From: Persebacter sp965221835
GTDB lineage: Bacteria > Pseudomonadota > Gammaproteobacteria > Tethybacterales > Persebacteraceae
Length of the DNA: 64,000 bases
Reading direction: 5' to 3'
NCBI GenBank assembly: GCA_965221835.1
Contig: OZ244916.1
Location: 1,860,001-1,924,000, forward strand
In this document: piece after piece, positions 17,377 to 25,517 of the stretch
Position numbering within the stretch: the stretch's first letter is position 1
Layout: every line of letters begins with the position of its first letter
The notes under the pieces: generated by a model
What the model was told of the DNA's origin: nothing
What the model saw: only the letters and a program-made list of their open reading frames with translations
Database searches by the model: none
Position numbers and translations under genes: made by a program

Positions 17377-18456
17377 TTATTTCGCCCCCGCCTCTTCCAA
17401 AATACGGACAATCTCGGAAAAGCCCTTATGTTTTGCAAAATCCAAAGCTGTGCTTCCTTCGGACGTACGCTGATTAACTTCCGCTCCGCCCGCTATCAAT
17501 ATCTTTACAATTTCGTTATATCCATTCCCTGCCGCCGCCATTAAAGCCGTAAATCTGCCATCACTCGCCGCATTCGGATTCGCCCCGCCGTCTAATAACA
17601 CTTTCACAACTTCGTTATGTCCGTCAAATGCCGCAAACATCAAAGCCGTCAAGCCGTTTTTGTTCGTCATATTCACATTCGCCTCCGACGACAATAGAAC
17701 TTTTGCAACTTCGGCATTTCCCTTTTTTGCTGCAAACATCAAAGCCGTTTCGTCGTCTTTCGCCACCGCATTCGGATTCGCCCCTGCCGACAACAGTATT
17801 TTCGCAATTTCGGCATGTCCGTTTAATGATACCCATATCAAAGCCGTTTCGTCGTCTTTCGCCACCGCATTCGGATTCGCCCCCGCCGACAACAGCATCT
17901 TCGCAACTTCGGCATGTCCATTATATGCCGCCCGCATCAAAGCCGTCACGCCATCATCACTCGCCGCATTCGGATTCGCCCCTGCCGACAACAGCATCTT
18001 CGTAACTTCGGCATGTCCTTTACCTACCGCAAACATCAAAGCCGTCCTAATGCCAGATTCCACCGCATTCGGATTCGCCCCCGCCGACAACAGCATTTTC
18101 GCAACTTCGGCATGTCCATTATATGCTGCAAACATCAAAGCCGTCCAGTCATTTTCATCTTTCGTATTCAGATTCGCCCCTGCCGATAACAGAATTTTCG
18201 CAACTTCGGCATGTCCGAAATCTGCCGCTGACATCAAAGCCGTCCAGCCGTAATTATCAACCACCGCATTCACATTTGCCCCCGCCGCAAGCAAACGCTT
18301 AACTTCCGCTATGTCGCCATGATAAGTCGCATGAATAAGCGGATACGGAACGAAATTTTCTTGATGCCATTCATCGCCTGTATCGGCAACCGCAACGGGC
18401 GAAACCACTAACGCAAAAACCGCAAACAGCGGCAAAAGAATAGATTTGATTTTCAT
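17377..18456 (-). CDS. Secreted ankyrin-repeat protein, ten repeats
   Basis: A 359-residue protein with a Sec signal peptide (MKIKSILLPLFAVFALVVSPVAVA) and no lipobox Cys, so probably periplasmic or secreted. From about residue 38 to the end it is ten ankyrin repeats of 33 residues (TALMxAAxxGHAEVAKxLLSAGANPNA). The ATG at 18456 follows AAGGGAAA. The leader MKIKSI(L/I)LPLF is shared with the lipoprotein at 20462-20788. Ankyrin arrays bind proteins; no target can be read from the sequence. It is close in sequence to the ankyrin lipoprotein at 18881. Confidence 0.88.
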   Translation of the reverse strand: MKIKSILLPLFAVFALVVSPVAVADTGDEWHQENFVPYPLIHATYHGDIAEVKRLLAAGANVNAVVDNYGWTALMSAADFGHAEVAKILLSAGANLNTKDENDWTALMFAAYNGHAEVAKMLLSAGANPNAVESGIRTALMFAVGKGHAEVTKMLLSAGANPNAASDDGVTALMRAAYNGHAEVAKMLLSAGANPNAVAKDDETALIWVSLNGHAEIAKILLSAGANPNAVAKDDETALMFAAKKGNAEVAKVLLSSEANVNMTNKNGLTALMFAAFDGHNEVVKVLLDGGANPNAASDGRFTALMAAAGNGYNEIVKILIAGGAEVNQRTSEGSTALDFAKHKGFSEIVRILEEAGAK

Positions 18457-18492
18457 AATAATTTCCCTTTTCGGTTTTGTAAATAAAACGGG

Positions 18493-18538
18493 ATTATACA
18501 AAAAAGGCGGGGACACGGAATCCCCGCCGTTTTTTTTC
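18493..18538 (-). promoter_or_regulatory. Terminator fused to the -10 box of ankyrin gene 1
   Basis: On the minus strand the hairpin GGCGGGGA-ttccgtg-TCCCCGCC (18506-18528) ends the upstream 81-residue gene. Its T run (TTTTTT) is followed at once by GTATAAT (+ strand ATTATA at 18493-18498), the likely -10 of the ankyrin gene. The same TTTTTGTATAAT junction occurs upstream of the genes at 20788 and 21249. Confidence 0.6.
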
Positions 18539-18552
18539 GCGGCAAATAGTAA

Positions 18553-18798
18553 TCACCCTCCTACGGATTTGATGTAAATATTATCCGTAGGTTGAGATGG
18601 CATAAAATACTTGCCGCCACACTTTCTGCATATAGCGGGACGGTCGGCGGACAAACCCCGACTCCCTACGGGACCAGCCACCAAAAGCACCGGATGATTG
18701 CAGTCCGAATCAGGACACAAAAAAGCCGCATTATTGCCACATGCGTCCGTTTTCAATCGTTTGTTGCCATAATAAACGGTCATTCCTGTTATTGTCAT
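18553..18798 (-). CDS. Small Cys-rich protein, possible zinc ribbon
   Basis: An 81-residue protein of unknown function. A strong GGAGGAAACG ribosome-binding site precedes the ATG at 18798. Cysteines are arranged as CGNNAAFLCPDSDC...CRKCGG, enough for a zinc-binding fold, and the middle (HPVLLVAGPVGSRG) is hydrophobic. A TATAAT -10 on the minus strand (18875-18880) lies just after the ankyrin lipoprotein stop. It is followed by an intrinsic terminator. The start signal and own promoter make it a likely real gene. Confidence 0.6.
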   Translation of the reverse strand: MTITGMTVYYGNKRLKTDACGNNAAFLCPDSDCNHPVLLVAGPVGSRGLSADRPAICRKCGGKYFMPSQPTDNIYIKSVGG

Positions 18799-18880
18799 CG
18801 TTTCCTCCTTTTCGGATTAATGAATAAAAAGCAATTGCCCGCCGATGAAACAAAGCGACCGCCGCCAAAATTGGATTATA

Positions 18881-20458
18881 CTACTTCGCCCCCGCCGCCC
18901 GCAAAATGCGGATAATCTCGGCATGCTCTTTTGATTTAGCCATATCCAAAGCCGTTATGCCATAATTGTCCACCGTATTCGGATTCGCCCCCGCCGCCAA
19001 CAGCATTTTCACAAATTCGGCTTGTCCGAATGTTGCCGCAAACATCAAAGCATTCATGCCGTTGTTGTCCACCGCATTCAAGTTCGCCCCGCCGTCTAAC
19101 AATACTTTTGCAAATTCGGTATGTCCTTCTTGTGCCGCGAGCATCAAAGCCGTACTGCCGTCGTTGTCTGCTGCATTCGGATTCGCCTCCGCCGACAATA
19201 GCATTTTCGCAACTTCGGCAGATCCTTCTACTGCTGCCACCATCAAAGATGTCACGCCGGTATCATTCACCGCATTCGGATTCGCACCCGCCGACAATAG
19301 AATTTTTACAACTTCGGCATGTCCCTCAAATGCTGCAGCCATCAAAGCCGTTAAGCCGATATTTCTCTTTGCATTCACATTTGCCCCCGCCGACAACAGC
19401 ATTTTGACAATTTCGGCATGTCCTAATAATGCCGCAACCATCAAAGCCGTCAAGTCGTCATCATCCGCCGCATTCGGATTCGCCTCTGCCGACAACAGCA
19501 TTTTGACAATTTCGGCATGTCCTATACTTGTCGCCAACATCAAAACCGTCCAGCCATCATCTCTCGCCACATTCGGATTCGCTCCCGCCGACAACAGCAA
19601 CTCGGCAACTTCGGCATGTCCGTTATTTATCGCAGACATCAAAGCGGTCTTGCCGTCGTTGTCCTCCGCGTTCGGATTCGCCCCCGCCGACAATAGAATT
19701 TTTACAACTTCGGCATGTTTTTCTACTGCCGCCCACCTCAAAGCCGTCCAGCCGTCGTTGTCCGCCGCATTCGGATTCGCCCCGCCGTCTAACAACACTT
19801 TCACAATTTCGGCATTTCCTCGCAATGCCGCCATTATCAAAGCCGTCCAGTCGCTATTACTCACCGCATTCGGATTTGCCCCTGCCGATAACAGCATTTT
19901 CGCAATTTCGGTATCTCCTTTTACTGTCGCCCACATCAAAGCCGTCCTGCCGCCATCATCCGCCGCATTTGGATTCGCACCATCGGCAAGTAAACGACGC
20001 ACTTCCGACAAATCGCCGTCTTTTGCATATTTTCTTAAATTATGTTCCACGGCGGCAATTCGTTCCGCTTCCGCTTTCTTTTCTGCGGCATCTCTTTCCG
20101 CCTGCAACTCAAAGAAAATATCGTTATGAAATTGTTCGGCGTCAATCGGCAGCATATAGACATAATCCCGTTGCGACATACAGACGGCGAAAACTTCCTC
20201 TGCTTCCGATTTTGTCGCACGGGCGGACGATAAACGGCATTCGTTATAATCTTTTTCAATTGCCTGCCATCGCAAAACTTCCGCTTCGCCTTCTGGAACG
20301 CCGTCCAACTCCGCCCGTACTTGTTTGCGAATCAATTCCACTTTTACCGGAATTTTTCCGTCCACCCGTTCGCGAGTAAACGGTTCCGGCAAAATGTTAA
20401 TCCCGCCACATCCCGCCGCAAACAGCGGGGCGATTATCCAAACATAACGGGCGGACAT
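18881..20458 (-). CDS. Ankyrin-repeat lipoprotein, twelve repeats
   Basis: A 525-residue protein with a lipoprotein signal peptide and lipobox LFAAGC (acylated Cys17). Residues 18 to about 140 are a mixed region with a charged helix (ELQAERDAAEKKAEAERIAA). Twelve exact 33-residue ankyrin repeats run from about 142 to the end (RTALMWATVKGDTEIAKMLLSAGANPNA and variants). It should be anchored in the envelope facing the periplasm or outside. It starts 3 bp after the stop of the small lipoprotein gene upstream, so the two form an operon. The near-identical repeats make the gene prone to gain or loss of 99-bp units. Confidence 0.88.
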   Translation of the reverse strand: MSARYVWIIAPLFAAGCGGINILPEPFTRERVDGKIPVKVELIRKQVRAELDGVPEGEAEVLRWQAIEKDYNECRLSSARATKSEAEEVFAVCMSQRDYVYMLPIDAEQFHNDIFFELQAERDAAEKKAEAERIAAVEHNLRKYAKDGDLSEVRRLLADGANPNAADDGGRTALMWATVKGDTEIAKMLLSAGANPNAVSNSDWTALIMAALRGNAEIVKVLLDGGANPNAADNDGWTALRWAAVEKHAEVVKILLSAGANPNAEDNDGKTALMSAINNGHAEVAELLLSAGANPNVARDDGWTVLMLATSIGHAEIVKMLLSAEANPNAADDDDLTALMVAALLGHAEIVKMLLSAGANVNAKRNIGLTALMAAAFEGHAEVVKILLSAGANPNAVNDTGVTSLMVAAVEGSAEVAKMLLSAEANPNAADNDGSTALMLAAQEGHTEFAKVLLDGGANLNAVDNNGMNALMFAATFGQAEFVKMLLAAGANPNTVDNYGITALDMAKSKEHAEIIRILRAAGAK

Positions 20459-20461
20459 GGC

Positions 20462-20788
20462 TTAATTATATTCGGCGTACCGAACGCCTTTTCCTCGCAG
20501 ACAATGATGAAATGACAGCAATTGATTTTTGCGGCATTCTTTCGTAGATTCGGTGAGAATTTTCCATTCTTCGGGCGACATTCCATGAGTCGGATTTACC
20601 AATTCGGAACAGTTATAATCGGTCGTAGAAATGAGATGACACGCCTCACGGGCGGCGGCAATTTCCTCGTCCGACATTTCCGAAACTCGTTCAATTTCGC
20701 GTAACTTCGGTCCGGATTTGTCCGCACAACCAGACATGCCCAAAACCAAAACCGTAAACAGCGGCAAAATAATAGATTTGATTTTCAT
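20462..20788 (-). CDS. Small lipoprotein co-transcribed with the ankyrin lipoprotein
   Basis: A 108-residue protein of unknown function. The signal peptide MKIKSIILPLFTVLVLGMSGC has a lipobox (GMSGC, Cys21). Four further cysteines (EACHLIS, DYNCSEL, KECRKNQ, HHCLRGK) could form two disulfides. The ATG at 20788 follows AAGGAGAAAT. Its leader and upstream promoter resemble those of the ankyrin gene at 18456, suggesting duplication of the expression and export cassette. The 3-bp gap to the ankyrin gene suggests joint function. Confidence 0.72.
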   Translation of the reverse strand: MKIKSIILPLFTVLVLGMSGCADKSGPKLREIERVSEMSDEEIAAAREACHLISTTDYNCSELVNPTHGMSPEEWKILTESTKECRKNQLLSFHHCLRGKGVRYAEYN

Positions 20789-20849
20789 TATAATTTCTCC
20801 TTTTTTGATAGTTTATAAACAAAAACGGGAAATTCCCGCCCTGCATTGG

Positions 20850-20855
20850 ATTATA
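20850..20855 (-). promoter_or_regulatory. -10 box of the lipoprotein-ankyrin operon
   Basis: TATAAT on the minus strand preceded by TTTTTTG, the same TTTTTTGTATAATCC junction seen before the ankyrin gene at 18456 and, slightly shorter, before the zinc-ribbon gene at 21249 (ATTATA at 21299-21304). Confidence 0.5.
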
Positions 20856-20907
20856 CAAAAAAGCGGCGGGGAATGTAAAACTCCGCCCGAATTGCCGAAA
20901 AACTCCG

Positions 20908-20947
20908 CAAAAAAACGGCGGGGACACGGAATCTCCGCCGGATTTTC
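20908..20947 (-). terminator. Intrinsic terminator of the zinc-ribbon membrane gene
   Basis: CGGCGGGGA-cacgga-TCTCCGCCG hairpin with an A7 run on its left side, which is a T run on the minus strand. It lies directly downstream of the minus-strand gene ending at 20950 and has the same ACGGA loop as the terminators at 17345, 18499 and 33883. Confidence 0.65.
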
Positions 20948-20949
20948 CG

Positions 20950-21249
20950 TCAATCGTGATGCCACCACTTGCGGATCTTGGTGATGATAAACCATACTAT
21001 TCCGCCCAAAATCGTCAAAATACCGACAACCGGATAATTTATCGCAGTTATCACCATTCCAAAAATAATGATAAAAATAGACAAAAGAATCTGTATCTTA
21101 ATTTTTTTGCTGGTCAGTTGCGTTGTGGTGAGAGGGGCGCCCGCCGCCTTCGTTTCTTTAACGGCGACAATACCGACTCCGCAATTCGGGCAACTCGCCG
21201 CCTTGTCAGAAACTTCCTGACTGCATTCCGGACATTTGATTAATGCCAT
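20950..21249 (-). CDS. Zinc-ribbon membrane protein
   Basis: A 99-residue protein with an N-terminal zinc ribbon C8-x2-C11...C20-x2-C23 (IKCPECSQEVSDKAASCPNCG), a linker, and two membrane helices (about 53-70 and 73-90), ending in a basic/aromatic tail. Such small zinc-ribbon membrane proteins are common and uncharacterised. The ATG at 21249 follows GAGGATAA. It has its own -10 (21299-21304) and terminator. Confidence 0.72.
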   Translation of the reverse strand: MALIKCPECSQEVSDKAASCPNCGVGIVAVKETKAAGAPLTTTQLTSKKIKIQILLSIFIIIFGMVITAINYPVVGILTILGGIVWFIITKIRKWWHHD

Positions 21250-21357
21250 GATTTATCCTCTTTTATAAAAGTAGCGGAAAGGCACCGCCCTGCACGGCAT
21301 TATACAAAAAGCGGCGAATGAAAATTTCCGCCCGAATGCGCGCATTCCTCTCATCGC

Positions 21358-22785
21358 TTAAATATGCAACGCCCTTCCGTCTACGGCGAGGGCGGCTTCG
21401 CGGAATGCTTCGGATAATGTTGGGTGTGCGTGGCAGGTGCGGGCGATGTCTTCGCTGGCGGCGCGCATTTCCAAAGCCAAAACGCCTTCCGCGATTAAAT
21501 CGGACGCGCCTGCACCGATGATGTGGACGCCTAACATCCGGTCGCTTTCGTCATCCGCCGCGAGAATTTTTACAAAGCCGTCTGTTTCGCCCAAACCGCG
21601 CGCCCGTCCGTTTGCGATGAACGGAAACGCGCCTTTGCGGTAGCCGATTCCCGCCGCTTTCAATTCCTGTTCGGTCTTGCCCGCCCATGCGATTTCGGGA
21701 TGCGTATAAATCACCCACGGAATTGAATCGTATTCCATTTCGGGTTTTTGACCGGCGATTATTTCGGCGACGAATGCTCCTTCGTCTTCCGCTTTGTGCG
21801 CCAGCATCGGACCGCGCACGACATCGCCGACGGCGTACACATTGGGAAATTTTGTGCGGCAATGCGCGTCTACGACGATTTGCCCGCGTTCCATTTCCAG
21901 ACCGACTCCTTCGGCGTTCAATCCTTCGGTATAAGGTGCGCGTCCGACGGCGACGACGAGTTTGTCAAACTTCGCCGATTCGGTTTTGCCATCTTTTTGC
22001 CATTCTACTGTTACGCCTTTTGCGGAACTTTTCGCGGAAGATACGGCGGCGCCGGTTTCAATTTGCAATCCTTGTTTCTTGAAAATTTTCGCCGCTTCTT
22101 TTGCAATATCGGAATCGGCGGCGGAAAGAAATTCGGGCATTGCTTCCAAAATATGCACTTCCGCGCCGAGGCGATTCCAGACGCTGCCGAGTTCCAAACC
22201 GATAACGCCTGCGCCAATGACGCCGAGTTTTTTCGGCACGGAATCGAACGCAAGCGCGCCTTCGCTGTCTACGATATTTTTTCCGTCCACTGCGGCGGGC
22301 GGAATCGCGCGCGGTACGGAACCGGTTGCGATGATTAAATTTTTCGCGCGGATAATGGTTTTGTCGCCGCCGTCTGATATGGCGACTTCGCACACATCGC
22401 CGATTGAGACGATGGATGCGGTGCCGGACAATGCGGTGATTTTATTTTTTTTGAACAAACCGCCGATGCCGGTGACTAAAATGTTTACGACTTTTTCTTT
22501 GCGTTTTTGCATTGTCGCCAAATCCAGCGAAAGTTTTTCTACGCGTACGCCGTGTTCCGCAAAATGATGTGCGGCGCGTTCGTAGTTGTAGGACGATTCT
22601 AAAAGTGCTTTTGACGGAATGCAGCCGACATTGAGGCAGGTGCCGCCATAAACGGTTTTGCCGCCGGCGTTTTTCCATTTGTCGACGCACGCGGTTTTCA
22701 TGCCGAGTTGCGCCGCCCGAATCGCCGCCACATAACCGCCCGGTCCGCCGCCGATTACCAATAAATCAAATGTTGTATCGTTCAT
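21358..22785 (-). CDS. lpdA: Dihydrolipoyl dehydrogenase (E3)
   Basis: A 475-residue flavoprotein that reoxidises dihydrolipoamide in 2-oxo-acid dehydrogenase and glycine-cleavage complexes. It shows the FAD fold GGGPGGYVAA, redox disulfide GGTCLNVGCIPSKAL, NAD fold GAGVIGLELGSVW, second FAD motif YAVGDVVRGPMLAHKAE, and C-terminal HAHPTLSE with the catalytic His. AAAAGGAG precedes the ATG, and a TATAAT -10 is near 22830. No E1 or E2 genes lie in the window, so it stands alone as a shared E3. Confidence 0.96.
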   Translation of the reverse strand: MNDTTFDLLVIGGGPGGYVAAIRAAQLGMKTACVDKWKNAGGKTVYGGTCLNVGCIPSKALLESSYNYERAAHHFAEHGVRVEKLSLDLATMQKRKEKVVNILVTGIGGLFKKNKITALSGTASIVSIGDVCEVAISDGGDKTIIRAKNLIIATGSVPRAIPPAAVDGKNIVDSEGALAFDSVPKKLGVIGAGVIGLELGSVWNRLGAEVHILEAMPEFLSAADSDIAKEAAKIFKKQGLQIETGAAVSSAKSSAKGVTVEWQKDGKTESAKFDKLVVAVGRAPYTEGLNAEGVGLEMERGQIVVDAHCRTKFPNVYAVGDVVRGPMLAHKAEDEGAFVAEIIAGQKPEMEYDSIPWVIYTHPEIAWAGKTEQELKAAGIGYRKGAFPFIANGRARGLGETDGFVKILAADDESDRMLGVHIIGAGASDLIAEGVLALEMRAASEDIARTCHAHPTLSEAFREAALAVDGRALHI

Positions 22786-23006
22786 TTTATATTTCTCCTT
22801 TTCCCCGCTTTTGCGCGGACAATGCGATTATACCGCGTACACCGTTTTGCACGCCCCCGCTTTGCGATTCGCACAAAAACGGAATCGGCAAATGGCGGAA
22901 ATTCGCGCGAAAACGGAATCGGCAAACGGGCGCAAAATGTGCGCATCGCCGCAAAACGCCGCGCATATATTCTCGATATAAAGCGCGGTGATGTACAATA
23001 GGCAAA

Positions 23007-24026
23007 ATGCCGCCTGACAGCCCTGTATCCCCCGAACCGTTTCCCGCCGATGCCGCACCCGATGTTGCGTTGCGTCCGAAAATTCTCGCCGATTATATCG
23101 GGCAAAAGGCGGTCAAGCGGCAACTCGGCGTTTTTATTGCCGCCGCCAAAAAACGCGGCGAAGCGTTGGATCATGTTTTGCTTTTTGGTCCGCCCGGACT
23201 CGGCAAAACGACTCTCGCTGCGATTATCGCTGCCGAAAGCGGCGGCAAAATGCATTCCACCACCGGTCCGGCGTTGGAACGCGCCGGCGATATTGCCGCT
23301 CTGATGACTTCGCTGGCGGCGGGCGATGTGCTTTTTATAGACGAAATTCACCGCCTGCATCCGGCGATTGAAGAAACGATGTATTCTGCGTTGGAAGATT
23401 TTCGGCTGGATGTTATTGTCGGCGAAGGCACGACCGCGCGTTCTTTGCGGCTGGATTTACCGCGTTTTACGCTTATCGGCGCGACTACTCGTCCGGGGCG
23501 ATTGACTTCGCCGTTGCGCGACCGTTTCGGCATAGATTGCGGGCTGGAATATTACGACAACGAAGACATGCGCGCCATCGTTCGCCGCAGTGCGGATATT
23601 CTAAAATTGTCCGCAACCGAAGACGGCGTTGCCGAAATCGCCCGCCGCGCCCGCCGTACGCCGCGAATCGCCAACCGTCTTTTGCGGCGTACGCGCGATT
23701 TTGCCGAAGTGGAAGGCGACGGAACTATCAACGGCGATTCCGCGGCGGCGGCGTTGACGATGTTGGGCGTGGATGAGGCGGGATTGGATACGATGGACAA
23801 CCGTTATTTGCGCGCATTACTCGGCAATTTTCAGGGCGGTCCGGTCGGTGCGGAAACGCTTGCCGTTGCAATCGGGGAGACGGCGGACAATCTGGAATAT
23901 TTTATTGAACCGTATTTAATAAAAGAAGGTTTTTTGTCGCGAACGCCGCGCGGACGAATCGCTTTGCCGGCGGCGGCGCGTCATTTGGGGCTGGCGAAAA
24001 ATGCGCCATTGCTGGACGGAAAATGA
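23007..24026 (+). CDS. ruvB: Holliday junction branch migration ATPase RuvB
   Basis: A 339-residue AAA+ motor that drives branch migration with RuvA. Walker A is GPPGLGKTT (about 61-69), Walker B LFIDEIHR, sensor 1 LIGATTRPGRLTSPLRDRFG with arginine finger, and a C-terminal winged helix (GFLSRTPRGR). A TGTACAAT box at about 22990 precedes it. It opens the ruvB-ybgC-tolQRA run; ruvA and ruvC, usually next to it, are absent here. Confidence 0.97.
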   Translation: MPPDSPVSPEPFPADAAPDVALRPKILADYIGQKAVKRQLGVFIAAAKKRGEALDHVLLFGPPGLGKTTLAAIIAAESGGKMHSTTGPALERAGDIAALMTSLAAGDVLFIDEIHRLHPAIEETMYSALEDFRLDVIVGEGTTARSLRLDLPRFTLIGATTRPGRLTSPLRDRFGIDCGLEYYDNEDMRAIVRRSADILKLSATEDGVAEIARRARRTPRIANRLLRRTRDFAEVEGDGTINGDSAAAALTMLGVDEAGLDTMDNRYLRALLGNFQGGPVGAETLAVAIGETADNLEYFIEPYLIKEGFLSRTPRGRIALPAAARHLGLAKNAPLLDGK

Positions 24027-24445
24027 CGGAATCCGCCGACAACGCGATGGCGATTCGCGTTTATTACGAAGACACGGACGCCGGCGGCGTGGTGTACTAT
24101 GCCAACTACGCGCGTTTTTTTGAACGCGCCCGCAGCGAATATATGCGCCGCGCCGGTTTTAGTCATCGGCGGTTGCGCGAAGAATCGGGCGTTTTGTTTG
24201 TTGTGCGCTCGCTCAAAATTGAATATTTGCGTCCGGCGCGATTGGACGATTTGTTGCTGATTGAAACCCGTCCGTCCGGGCGGGGGCGCGTGTATGCGGA
24301 TTTTTTGCAGACAGCGCGGCGGGCGGAGAATGGCGAAAAACTGACAACGGCGGAAACGCGCGTGGTATGTATTTCCGCGTCTTCGTTGCGCGCCGTGTCA
24401 ATGCCGCCGCCGCTTGCTGATACAATTGACCGCCATGTCGGATAA
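24023..24445 (+). CDS. ybgC: Acyl-CoA thioesterase of the Tol-Pal operon
   Basis: A 140-residue hot-dog fold thioesterase with the catalytic motif YYEDTDAGGVVYYANYARFFERAR. YbgC hydrolyses acyl-CoA or acyl-ACP thioesters, acts at the inner membrane, and by position is the first gene of tol-pal clusters. The ATG overlaps the ruvB stop by four bases. Confidence 0.95.
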   Translation: MTESADNAMAIRVYYEDTDAGGVVYYANYARFFERARSEYMRRAGFSHRRLREESGVLFVVRSLKIEYLRPARLDDLLLIETRPSGRGRVYADFLQTARRAENGEKLTTAETRVVCISASSLRAVSMPPPLADTIDRHVG

Positions 24446-25097
24446 CGGATTTTTTGCGCTCGTCTTGCAGGCGAGTCCGTTCGCGCAACTTGTCTTGTTG
24501 ACATTGGCGGTGATTTTATATTTAACGATTTGGAAAATTTTGCATAAACGAATCGGTTTGCGCGGCTACGAAAACGATTGCGATTTGTTTGAAGAAAGTT
24601 TCTGGCACGGCGGCGATTTGGACGCGTTGGAAATGCGCGCGCGGGCGGGCGATTTCGGTGCGCAAGGATTGTCGCGCGTGTTTTTGGACGGGCAGGAAGA
24701 ATTTAAAAAAGCATGCAGTGCGGGCGACAATGCCGATTTAATTTTAGAAGGCGTGCGGCGGGCGATGGATGCGGCGATGCAACGCGAAAATGTTTTTTGG
24801 GGGCGGCACATGCAATTTTTGGCGACTGCCGCCGGGGTATCGCCGTATATCGGATTGCTCGGTACCGTTTGGGGAATCATAAACGCCTTTCAGGCGCTTA
24901 CCGAAACTTCGCAGGCGACGGTGGCATTGGTGGCGCCGGGCATTGCCGAATCTTTGGTGGCAACCGCGATGGGATTGTTGGCGGCAATTCCGGCGTTGGT
25001 TGCGTACAACTATTATTCGCATCGCGTGGAAAGTTTGGAAGCGCGATTTGAAAATTTCGCGAATCAGTATCTTAACATTTTGCATCGCAACCTGTGA
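24435..25097 (+). CDS. tolQ: Tol-Pal inner-membrane proton channel subunit TolQ
   Basis: A 220-residue ExbB/TolQ-family protein with three membrane helices (about 16-36, 130-150, 165-190) and the conserved GVSPYIGLLGTVWGIINAF. With TolR it turns proton motive force into motion for outer-membrane constriction. The ATG at 24435 is inside the ybgC end (11-bp overlap); an upstream in-frame ATG adds only seven unlike residues. Confidence 0.95.
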   Translation: MSDNGFFALVLQASPFAQLVLLTLAVILYLTIWKILHKRIGLRGYENDCDLFEESFWHGGDLDALEMRARAGDFGAQGLSRVFLDGQEEFKKACSAGDNADLILEGVRRAMDAAMQRENVFWGRHMQFLATAAGVSPYIGLLGTVWGIINAFQALTETSQATVALVAPGIAESLVATAMGLLAAIPALVAYNYYSHRVESLEARFENFANQYLNILHRNL

Positions 25098-25516
25098 AAA
25101 AACGCCGCCGCCCGATTAGCGACATCAATGTCGTGCCGTATTTGGATGTAATGCTGGTGTTGCTGGTAATTTTTATGATCACCGCACCGCTATTTAATCA
25201 GGGCGTTGTGAATTTGCCGAGTGTCAGCGATAAGCCGTTGCCGCAACACAAGGGGGCGCTGGAAATTGTTTATAAGCAATTCGGCGAAAATAATTTTCAA
25301 TTGATAGACCGCGAAAACGGTCGCGAAACCCCGCAGTTGTCTTTGGAAGAATTGATGCGGGAACTGGGCGATGAAAAACTGTTGAGTCCGGACGCGCCGA
25401 TTACGGTGGTTATTTCCGCGGATGAAAATTTGTCGTATAAAGAAGTTATTTCGCTGCTGGGATATTTGCGGGGAAACGACATTTCCGTTGCGTTAAATAT
25501 TAAAAACGCTCCCTGA
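25094..25516 (+). CDS. tolR: Tol-Pal subunit TolR
   Basis: A 140-residue ExbD/TolR protein: cytoplasmic basic start, DINVVPYLDVMLVLLVIFMIT with the essential membrane Asp, and a periplasmic domain. It starts at GTG 25094, overlapping the tolQ stop by four bases. The periplasmic domain has an extra Asn/Gln/Arg-rich loop (ENNFQLIDRENGRETPQ). Confidence 0.94.
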   Translation: MKKRRRPISDINVVPYLDVMLVLLVIFMITAPLFNQGVVNLPSVSDKPLPQHKGALEIVYKQFGENNFQLIDRENGRETPQLSLEELMRELGDEKLLSPDAPITVVISADENLSYKEVISLLGYLRGNDISVALNIKNAP

Positions 25517-25517
25517 T

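Noticed and set aside
18966..20129. A 387-residue plus-strand frame across the ankyrin lipoprotein gene
   Set aside because: Mirror image of the 99-bp ankyrin repeats; the minus strand has the lipobox, ribosome-binding site and ankyrin consensus.
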